A DNA stretch of 64,000 bases from Micrasema longulum (taxonomy: Eukaryota; Arthropoda; Insecta; Trichoptera; Brachycentridae), in assembly GCA_022494885.1 (NCBI GenBank), contig JAGVSM010003433.1:52526-116525 (forward strand), read 5' to 3'. How positions within the stretch are numbered: the stretch's first letter is position 1; each line of letters starts with the position of its first letter. A program made the position numbers and the translations under genes. Below the pieces are notes generated by a model. That model saw only the letters and a program-made list of their open reading frames with translations, searched no databases and had not been told where the DNA came from. This document shows, piece by piece, positions 38,201 through 50,200 of the stretch.

Positions 38201-41200
38201 TTATCAATTTGTGTGTTTTAAGAACAAGCAATTAAAGATGATAAAATATGAAGATGGCAAAATTGTATCCATATTTTTTTTCAAATGAATGTGCAGATAA
38301 AATGGAACATATAAATTACAGTTCATCAATACTTTTACTTGAGAAATTAAAAACATCGAAGTTCTACAGAACAAGGCCATGAAGATAGTACTCAACTGTA
38401 GACTGAATGCAAAAATAATTTATCTTTCTCAAAGTAAAGCAACAAATAAAACATAATGTAGCAATTTTCATTCACAAAACATTTAAGGGATTTAAATCAA
38501 ATAAAAAAACATTTAAAAAATTTAACGAATGCCATACATACGAAATTAGAGACAAAAAAAAAGATAAGATTACCAACGAGGAGAAAAACAGAGTCACAAA
38601 ACTCATTAATTAAAGGTTTAAAACTGAACCATGAGTTATCTGAAGAAATGGAAAGCCTAGAAATATTTCAAATTAATTTGAGGAGCAACAGATCAAAAAG
38701 TATGAACTCCATTTATCCAAATAGTTTGGTTTTAAGGCATGTCTAGCATGCAAAATAAGAAAATCATACAATTTTCCATTTTAAGATGATGATTTTTTTA
38801 AATCGCGCAAAAAAAAAAACAAGTAAATGTGCATTGGATAAAAACAATATTTTTTCAAGGTTTTTTATTGAAAAATATCACTAAAATTTAATTACTTCCT
38901 CTTGAAATTTAGACCAAACTTTGGTACATTGATTCTCATATACATACTACTTAGTAAAGTGAAATTTGTTCAAATGATTTAAAGATAACAGATAGAAAAA
39001 AAAGATTGGTCGAAGCAAAATCTAAAATTTTTGTTTTTGAAAAGAAATATAATACAAGCATTTTAAATTACATACATTTTGTGGTATTTTTCTTTAATTC
39101 TACGTGAAACTATGCCTTCGATAATCCTTTAAAAAAAATCAACTATAAAAGTACTTTAGTTAAAACCTTTTTTTAAGGAACTATATATTTTTTTAAGAGA
39201 ACTTTAGTGGCAAATATTACATTTCTACAATATCTTCAGAATGGCCCTTTGACGGTTGTGGATAGACTGGATTTTATGCTTTACATTTGTAATAATTTTT
39301 TTGTTTCTATACGTATCCCGAGTATACCGAATCAAACCGTATTTAAAAATATGTCAAAATCTGCCAAAAGATTCTAATAATATTAAATCCAATCATGGTG
39401 CCACTTTAAAACATTTTTAATTTCATCTTCCAGCCTAAATCTGTAACTACACTTTGATCCTTTGCTCCTAATTTGAAAAATTAGTTCTTGATATTTTTTT
39501 ATATAAATTGTAATGTTATTATAAGTTTATATTAGTTCATAAGATCTTATGAACTAACTTAATGAAGCATAAATAAATAAAAACTTATAATTAGAAATCA
39601 AACACTGATTTGAGTCTACTGAACACTTTATTTTATTTTTACAAATATAAACATATAAAAATAAAAACTTCGTGAATGTTCCATTCGTTTGAAAATGCCC
39701 TAATAAGGCGAAACAATTGTCACGAAGTTTTTATTTTTATATGTTTATATTTGTAAAAATAAAATAAAGTGTTCAGTAGACTCAAATCAGTGTTTGATTT
39801 CTAATTATAAGTTTAAATATGGAGTTCTACAAAATAAACACCAAATCAATCAATACATAAATAAATAAATAGAAGATAATTGCAAGTGTGCAATTGGTAT
39901 AAATATAGCTACCTAAGACGGAAACTCAATTCCCCACTTGTAAGGAATAATTAACTCAGGTAATCGAGCATATTAATGCTAATTCAACACCTGTTTGGTT
40001 GCAATTGCATACAAAATGCAATGAGTAACGATGGGGAGTTACAGCGGATTTCGCAAACAGCAATTTTAGTAAAATAATGCTCCAAAAGTGCTTTCTTTCA
40101 CAGTAAACATACTTTGTTTAGTTAGGAATTTATAGCTTATCAATAATTCCTCATTAATAACTGTGAATAACTTCAAGCATTCTCTTAAATAAATTGAGCT
40201 AATAGTACTAAAAACTCAATTTATAAGCATATGCATCTTCTCATGTTGATTACACCAAGATTACGGATATGTCAGTTATCTAGATATATATATATTATAA
40301 GTATCTGTTAAATGTTATTAAACCAAATCTTATTCTGCCTTCCTTGTTTTCTGCACCCATCAACATTCAAATTGTAAATATTCGTAACCAATTTTTCGCT
40401 GTTTGTTCCCTCTACATATCCAAACCATTACAGCACCCTTTTTTCAACATCAATACACCTAAAGGAGATAGATTCACAACACAAGCGCCTGAGAGATCAA
40501 ATTCAATTACACTTGGCATTATGATCGAATAAATAATAGAAAGAATATAGTTCTTAGTGAGAAATAGTACCAGAACCCTGGACGCGTGTTTTCGACACAA
40601 TGGCTACTCTCTAGTAAAATATTCTGAAGAAGAAAATCGACTGGAGATAAGTTCGCCTAATAGCATTCGTCGACAATGCTTGAGGTCCAAGGTTTGATTC
40701 CTGGCAGAGCGGAAGTGAATATTGGTTTTAAAGGTGGTTCTACACCGCAATATTAATTTAATTGTTCCTGGACTGGCACCTAAAGCGTGAGGGTGACCAC
40801 CTTTCCTTCCGTGTAACAAAAATGATCAACTGGAGTACCAATGCAGTGCCATATGTATCACTGGGTGCAGATAAGGAAATTACCTCACAAGCGCTGTGTT
40901 TATACGGTAACATATTTAAAAATGAATAATTGACATATTTATGGTCTATTGAAATTTTCTTAAAGAATGGAAAAATTAGTAATGGCAGTAAACATTGAAC
41001 CGAGTCAACCTAATTACACGCTTTGCGTTAACTACAATAGATTACCAGAAACATTGTTGACACTAGTCATAATTTGGCCTGTATCTACTGCGGAGAATGA
41101 AATGAATTTTTCTATTTTACAATGTCTAAAAAATCATCTACGAAACTCTTCTGACAAAAGGTTAAATGGTTTTACACTGTTACACCTTTATAAATCTATG

Positions 41201-44200
41201 AATCCAAAGCCTGATGCTGTTTTGGATAAACTAGCAGAAAAGCCTCGGAAACTTGACTTCGGACTACATTCAGTAATAAGTTTAGTTTTGTATTTTAAAT
41301 TTGTGTTTGATATTTTTGAAAAATAAAAACATTGATTTAAGGTTTAAATCGAGTCTTTTTGTTATTTACCTGCAAAATTTGAAACCCCGTCTGAAAAAAA
41401 CTCCAGGGTGCACCACTACACATAGTAATAAATTGCAATTTTGAAAAGAAATGCTTAAAAAGTATGCATTTAAATTTCAATAAGGATAAATTAAATAAAC
41501 CTACATTATTTCCATGTTTGTTTGTTAATGTGCGGAGCCGTGGAAAAGACGAGAAGGTTGGAATGTGATAATGTTTTTTGTTGCTTCATGTTGATTGTTT
41601 GTTGCCTGTGAAGAAATATAAAAAAAAACCCATTATGATAATGACTCACAGAAAAAAAATGTGGCCGCAATCTTCCCACGGTGTACTTGGCTATGTCTGT
41701 GGTCAGCTGTTGGCAAGCCACGCCGAAGCCAAACACTCCGACCACATTGTAGGAGGCCCATATCCATGGGGGTATTCGGTACCCCATGAAGTGATGGACT
41801 TTATGGTTTTTCTTCCCTCTGTGGTTGATGTACTCCGATACAAACATCTGAAATGTGAAAGATGTTAACATTTATATTTGAAGTGCTAAATTTGTGGTTA
41901 TGCATTATATAATTTAAATAAAAACAATTTGTTTTTAATGACTTATTATTTATTTTATTACCCACTTATTATTATTATTTATTTGACTACTCTTTTATCA
42001 AGCTATACCTTGATAAAGGAGCGCTTGATAGCTCTGAAACTAGTCGGTAATATTATAATTAACAAGTGGTTAAACAAAAGTTTTCATTTTAATTATGTAA
42101 AAGATGTTCACCAACATTATTGCGAAAAGTAAATTTAATGCAGCCGTGAGCTAGAATATTAAAACGAATAAATTATTTTAGGTTAAAAACACAAAATTAA
42201 AATAGATTTATATTCAATAAATTCGACAGAGTTCATTATCATTCCCTTATTCGCACTTAATGCTGTATAGGACACTGCATTGGTACACCAATCGTAACGT
42301 AAGTTAAACTTTTTTGTTACATGAAGGTAAGATGATTAGCCTTATGCTTCATCCAGTGCAGGGACTATAAAATACTTCACTGTAAAAACACTCAAGAATC
42401 GAACCCGAGACCTTTAGTCTGATAGGCTAACACGGTCACCATTAGAGTACGAGGCGAATAAAAGTTGGGATAGAGAAGGGAATCCTCATCGTCATTTCCC
42501 TATCCATATAAGGCACTGCGTTCATACACAAAATACAGCATATATTGGTTATCTGTTACATGAGGTAAGATGGTTAGTCTGACGCTTCAGTTGCCAGTCT
42601 ACGAACAATGAAATATTGCAGTGTGAAACCACATTTTAAATCAATATTTCATATAGACTTTTCCAGGCCCCTGATGACAATGGGAAGTTAGGAGAGTTAA
42701 CTTCAATTGTCTATAAAGTAAAATTGAATTTTCTATATGAAAATGGGTATATTTGTATGAAAATTTTAAGAATTTTCATTGGTAACATGCAATGAAAAAC
42801 TTCAGCCTTCAAAATATGATATGAGAGCTATGGAAGATTTTTGGTTTGCTTGCCATGGATGGACCAATGGGCAGAACTGAATGAGAATAAGCAGCGGATA
42901 TTTCAGAAATAGAAAACTTTAAAAAATCGTAGCGCTGATAATACAATTTACAAAAAATTAAATAAAAAGATTTTGGATTAGTTTAATAGTCAATTAACAA
43001 ATAAATAAAAACATTGATCTTCCTCATTGACCATGTTTTAAAAATAAATTGATATGAATATTCTATTTTTCAAGGAGGAAGTTCTATTATACTTCATGGA
43101 CAATTAAAGATAGCTAACTGTATCAACTCCTCACAACACAGACCCAGGAATTAAACCTGAGGCGTTAAGCATGGTAGGTGAACACGCCAGTTGCGGAGGA
43201 GGACTTTTCATTTATCGAAAATATGTTTTTAATAAATTGAACAAGGAAGAATACAGAATTATTATTATCTTAAAGAAAAAAAAAAGCCTTTTTCTGGAAA
43301 AGTAACAGCATTAACAACATTATTCCCTTTTTAAGGAGTTGAATAAATAAACAAACTATGTTAGAAGTAATATTTAAAAAAAATCCAACATTAATTCAGT
43401 TGTATGAGCCTAGCCTTACATGGATAATATTACTTGTGAAGAGAAGTGGTTTTTTATTTATTATCTCACAGTTTGAACTGAACAATAACTAAAGAAATAA
43501 TCATTTTAACCAAGCGAGTTAAACAATAAACTTGCAACATGTGATGTTACATTTAGTGTAAAAAACGGTTGAGGAAGAGAAAAGCAACATGTGGACCCAA
43601 TTAAGTACAAAATTAAGCATGGAACATCATAACCATCTTAAAAATATATACCAAGTTTAGGGTAATTTAAATGAGACAGAAACCATTGGTTTTATTTTAA
43701 AAAACAATTATTTTATTTTAGTATATTTTTAAAAACACAATGGGAATTCAGTTTTTAATTTATTTAAAGGGAAGTAGTGACTTTGATATATTTCCAAGAT
43801 TTATGTAATTATGTACAATAAAAAACAGTTATTTCAATGAACATATTCATTATTTAATACATTTTATTGAAAAGTGGAGATGTTCATATTATATTATGAA
43901 GGCTAATTAATGTTATAGAATACTATTCCATTAATCAGTAGGGACTAAAATACCCAAGTTTTTTAAATTTTTTTTTTTTTATAAAAGAGAAACGTTTTTT
44001 AAAAATAGGTTCTGCATAGTAACAAATACTTTTGGTAGATTTTTTTATGCTTACATTGATTTTTTATTGTGGCTAGTGGCAAGATTTATAGAGATAACAA
44101 TTTTTTTTCAGCAATCTCACTTTATAAATATTAAAATTTTTAACTAGTTGTAAATAAGCATGCAAGCAAATGGGAATCAAATTGTGGTAGAGCAGAGAGA

Positions 44201-47200
44201 AAAACATAAAACATTCAAAGGAATACAATATCTTGATTTAACTCTAAAAGACTGTGCTAAAAAAATCCCTCCGCAAACAGTGCTGTAATGCTGTGTTACA
44301 TTAAGCAAAAGGCGAGATATCTTGAAATACAGGTATTTAAAAACAAAAAAGTAACACATATCATATGTATTGTATAAAAATCTCTTATCCATAATTTATA
44401 AAGATAATCATATAATTTAGGCCTGTTATAGTAATATACGACCTCATTATTTACAAAAAAATTTAGAGATACATCAAGTCTTGTATTCTATGTAGACTTG
44501 TGTGGCACCATAGCCACACAAGAGTTAAAAAGCATCTGGTATGTTTTATTTAAGCACTTACAAAACAATATAACTAAAATTGAATCAACTTTATTGCAAT
44601 TTAAAAAAAATCATTGAAAAGTTACCAAACTCCATAGACGATGTATTTGGTACATAGTTTTGTAAAATTTAAATAAATACCAATTCAATCAACCAACATA
44701 ATAAATACATTATTGAATGAATGAAACATTGAAGCATTTCCGGTAAGTATTATATCTAGAAAGGGTATGAATTGATAATGATAATTTTATAATGAATAAT
44801 TTACTGTCATCATATCTTTTACGAAATAAGTTTTGCTGATTTGATCAAGTATCAATAATTATGTTACTGATAAAGAAAATATCATTCAAATAAAGTTGAG
44901 TTTACAGCATGTTCCAAGTTCAACGCACTACATGAAAGGGAATCCAGAAGTTGGTGTGGTGTTGATGTTTTATGTACATGTCATACTAATGTTCATAAAG
45001 TTGTACCACTTAAGTGAATTGAATGGGACAAATCCAACACAGTAGCAGTTCATTAATTATCGAATTGGACAGATTCATAAAGTTGGTTATGAACACAGTT
45101 AAAATGTACATAGTTCATTCCACACTATGTTTTTAAGATGGAAATTGCTTAATTTTTGCATGTTTTATTATGAACAAGACTCATATTTACTGAAAAAAGA
45201 AAAACGTTTCTTCTGCGATAGACGGCTGTGGCCTTGTTGTCCGCATTTGCTTAATGAAGAGTAAACTACGGAAAACTCTTTCAAGAGAAGCCATACTATT
45301 GAAAGATATCAAAAGACCTTCCGTTCAACTTGAACTGTTCAGCATTTTATGTCGTTTTGTTTATTTCAATAATAATTGCCTTTTCTATTCTAACTATATA
45401 TACGTGATATCACCTCTCGTGATAAATCTCTATGACTAACCATGGTTCCAGCAGGTTTTAAATTGTTTAAAAGTGTACAAATAGCAACCAATAAATAAAT
45501 TATGTAACACCGATACAATTATCATTTATGGATTAAGTTTGCCATCCTTAATCAACTTAAGAAAACAATTTTAGAGTTTATATCTTATGTCGTGTCTAAG
45601 GTCGAACTAAAATACACAAATTCAATCGTAAAATTTTCTATGTGAAACTGGGGTATTCCCTTTTCATGCTATTTTAGTTTTACACATTTCATCGAATTAA
45701 ATGTAAAAAAAATATTATTTAAACTATTATACTATACAGGCTGGCCTAGTAAATGAGAAAAAAAAATGTATACAGAGTTTAGACGTAATAGTTAAAATAT
45801 CTATTATAAATTAAAATGAACTCCCCTACAAAGTTTAAAACAAGTTAATTTGTTTCAAACATTGTAGAATCCAATACTGTATTTATATTTGGTGATTTAG
45901 TACAAATTTTTTTGTTTTTAATTGTAAATCTACTGACACCAACTGAAAAAAAATGTTAATTCAACAGACCCTCCATTTTATAAGACGAGTTTGAGTCATA
46001 TTGTGTCCTAAATAAAGCCAACTGTTTTGTGAGTCAAGACTGGCAAATGTTTCTATTTAATTTTCTAACTTACCAGAAGTATAGGCAAGCCTAGTCCTAC
46101 AGTGTAGAGCATCGCACTGGTTACTGTGGAGGGGTGGAATGGGTGACGAAGAGACTCATCATCACAGAAGAACCCTCGCTCGTTCGGCTTACCCCACAGG
46201 AAGAAAAATAGAATAGGGAAGCCAACTGAAATACAAATATCTCAGTTATTTTACACAAAAAAAATAGGTTATAATTTATGTCTTTAAACAGATACAGTTC
46301 AATTCAAATAAATACAATAAGAAAACCTTAAAACTAGAACAAAAAAGGGTAAACATATTCAGCATAAATTAGCACGATGGATATTTTCATCATCATCATT
46401 AAAGTTTTTTTTTGCACCACAACAGGCCAGGAGGCCCAATTACAGTGGTGAGTTACATCACAGAACATCCAGGCTTGAGAAAAATCACTTTTTTTTTTGT
46501 GTTCTCACCGGGAATCGAACCCGGAACCTTCCGTGTGTAAGTCAAGGTTCTTGACCACTACACCACGGAGGCCGCATCATCCTCCTATCCGAATCCTGTG
46601 GTACATAAAGCACTGCATTGGTACACCAAATGGAGGATATATTGATCATCTGTTACATGAAGTTAAGGTGATTATTAGTCTTACGCTTCAGGTGCCAGTC
46701 CAGAAACAATGAAATATTGCAGTACAAAAAAACCTTTAAAATCAATATTTCATGTCCATCCTGCAAGGAATTGGACCCAGAACCTCAAGAATGGTAGGCG
46801 AACACTTCAACTACTACACAACGAGGCGGACTTATCTCTGTGTCATCAATGTCAAAGTGATTTTTACCTTAGAGCAGCCGTTAAGTCTAAAGCACTCGTT
46901 CAGGCTTCTGGTTCTATTTAACACACAGAACTGTATTCTTTATCCGCCTTGACACAAATAAAATCTAATCTTTCGGTTGTATTTTAATATGCTGTGAAAA
47001 TATCATAGTAATAATTTTTTTTTAAAGTTGCATCTTAAAGGGTTAAGCAAGTGTAACATGTTTTAAAGCAGACATGTTTTCACTAAGGTTCAATTTATTT
47101 ATAAAATAAACACAAGAAATACTCATATTACTTACAAAACATAAGGTTATTGCAGAGCAACTATGATTTTAATTTTAATTTTCTTGATAAAATTCAGTAA

Positions 47201-50200
47201 TTTAATATTAATTAATGCGAGTTGCAAAATGCATTATTAATAAAGGCCAATTACGAAAATAATACAATTTAATACCTATTTAATTGACTACAAGTTGATC
47301 CATAATTATAATAACAAAAATATATATAACATTTCAAGGTGTCTATACAAAAAAATATAACTACATTTATAGGTATTCCAACAGATATAGAGAACATTTT
47401 TGAGAAGAGAATATGGAAATCTAGATGTTTAGACGGCTATAAAAGAAATGAACTGAACTGTCAATATTTTAGAAGACAAATACTGGATTTTACCCCCTAA
47501 TGAGTTTATTAATAAGGATGGATATTACAAAAAGGACGAGGACATATTTGTTTAAATATAGGCAGAATGGTGAATGTTAGTGTGAAAAGTGACCACTTAA
47601 ACCAGCCAACGAAAGAACGTAAGGCCTGTTAATGCCGAAACTTTCATATTCCTTCACAAAAACGTGTCCCGTCTCTGTTTTATTAGTATGAAAATTGGTT
47701 GTCTCACGCATGGAGGGTTTCTGATGGGATCACAATAATTATTGTCTTATCTCTTTCTGAAATTAATTTATTAAATATTTTGAGTACCATATGTTATACT
47801 ATTATCTTACTGTAAACTAATTTTATATATAGGTACTTACTGTAAACTAATTTTTATTATTTTTTTTTCACATTCATTTGTTAACACCATTTTTATTTGT
47901 ATATATATATATATATATAAATATATACATATTTAGATTCTTTTATTGTTAAAATTCTTTTAAAGTTATTTATAATTTGCTTTTAAATTCTAACATTTTA
48001 CGTAAATTTTCCCTTTTTTTTTCTCATGGCAGCATGCTTTTTTTTTGTTTCTACATGTATACAAAAAAAAATGTTGTTTATTTTTAGAATTCATACTTAC
48101 TATGTTTGAACTTACAAGTATAATTTTTGTAAATGCCCCTTGGGCGTATTGTAAAATTAAATAAATTTAATGATATTTTTAAGCCTGGATTTTGTGTGCT
48201 GTATTTCATTACAAACTGTCATTGGGCCTAATGAATGGTGCAAAAATATTTTTTTAAATTTTTATACGAACAAAAATGATTCTATGGAGCATTTGATATG
48301 ATTTGACTTAAAATTTTCAGTAAAACAATTATGTTGTAATAAGGATTTATTCAAATGGCTAAGAGAACATGTAGGTTTTCCGAAACATTTATCACTCTCG
48401 CAGTTTTGCTTTTTTGAAAAGATATTTATGTATTCATTCACAAATAATTTATTTATTTAAATTTATTGAGACACAAGTCTCAACTTCATTAGCCTAACGT
48501 CCAGTGCTGAGTTGGGAAGAATAATAAAGTAAAAAATAATATTATAGTATAATACAACAAGAACATCATTAAAACATAAAAATATCAAACAATGACAAAT
48601 GAGGGTATAAGAAGCAAACTTTGAAATCTCCATTGAAGGAGTTACTGGGATATTTTCAAAAAACTTTGAAAAAAGAATTGTGAGATTTCTAATTATGCTT
48701 CAATAACTCAATGGAGAATGTTAAGTTTGTGATGTCAAGTAGTATAATTAAAATCTGTTTTTGCAAGATTTCGAGACGGTTTTGAATTACGCAATTATTT
48801 AGGTAGATAGGTTTTTATGTAAAGTTTATTTTGGCATCAATAACTAATTTTCTGTTTTTGGTGGAGATTTCCAAGTTTGCTTCTAATACCTTCAAATTTT
48901 TATTTACATGAAACAACCGAGGCAAATAATAATTTAAAAAACCATTACGGAGCTTCCAACTCAAATCCCTTCAATTTAGACTTATTGATTTTATATTAAT
49001 TTTGATTATATAAATAAAAACTGAATTGTTATAATTGCCGGTGAGAGTATCTTGTAATAACACTCAATATTCAAAGGGAGTAGATTCAAAACATTATTTC
49101 GCATCAAGAATATGCAAATTATAATATTCTTCATCAAATTATAATCATCATAACAGGTAAGCACTTAGTTATATTTCCGATAATAACATAATATAAGTAC
49201 ATGAAAAATAAATATGAATAAAGAGAAATGATAAATAAATACCCCCAGGATAAATAAAATGCAGAGTGATATGCATTTAATATTCATAAAGCCAATTTAT
49301 AAGGGCTCAGAGGTAGAATCTTATAATCTTGTCAGACAGGTATGCAAAATAATAAAATCTTGTCATAATATAATTCTTCACGGGTAGAAATATGTTTAAG
49401 ATAGCCAGGAGTTTTCCAAAGAACCAATGACCGATGAAGTAATTCGATGTGAAGATTACACAGGAAAGTAATTATAACTTGATTTCATTTTGATTAGTTG
49501 TTATTAAAAAAATGACAAAACTCTTTTTCTATGTACATTTACATTCAATAAAAAATTGTCTGATTAATAAATTAGATGTACATAGTATGCATGTTCAGGA
49601 GTATAAACTAGAACCCAGGACGAGTGTTGTCGACTCGATGGGGGGTCTCAGGTAAAAATCATGAATAAGAAAATCAAGTGGAGAAAAGTTCACCTCATCC
49701 TGTAGTGGTTAATGATTACGCATACTATTCTTGAGGTCCTGAGTCAATTGCTGGCAGGGTGGCCAAGAAATATTGTTTTTTAAGGTTTTCTGAACTGCAG
49801 TATTTCATTGTTCCTGAATTGACACCTGAACCGAAGACTGATCACCTTACCTTCATGTAACAGATTATCGTACTGAGATGCATTTGGTTTGCTAATTCAG
49901 CGCCTTATGCACCAACGAGTGCGGAAAAGGGGATGATTACGAGTACGTGCAAAAGTTAAGTACCTACAAGATAAATTTAGGGTGTTTTTAATCCGATGAA
50001 ACTGTATTTATAGCGCAATATGTCAATGTCACTAAAACTGTCATTACAGGTAGCCGTATTCTACGAAGAGTGCAATTCTTCATGTTATTAGTTTGTGAAT
50101 GTGGAATTTCAAAGAGTTCTTTTTATTATTTAAAATGGAGGCAGTGCTATAATTTTAAGCTCCTGACGTCACTGTGACCCGTGATGATCTATTGTGGCAG

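Noticed and set aside
41578..41868. 96-codon plus-strand frame overlapping LPP exon 3
   Set aside because: It is the antisense of a real exon; the minus strand has the catalytic motif and splice sites.
42660..42690. CCTGATGACAATGGGAAG as a fourth hammerhead core
   Set aside because: There is no helix II closing onto GAAAC and no GUC at the right place.
46500..46573. A working tRNA-Val gene
   Set aside because: The acceptor stem does not pair and the head continues into a SINE body, so it is repeat-derived.
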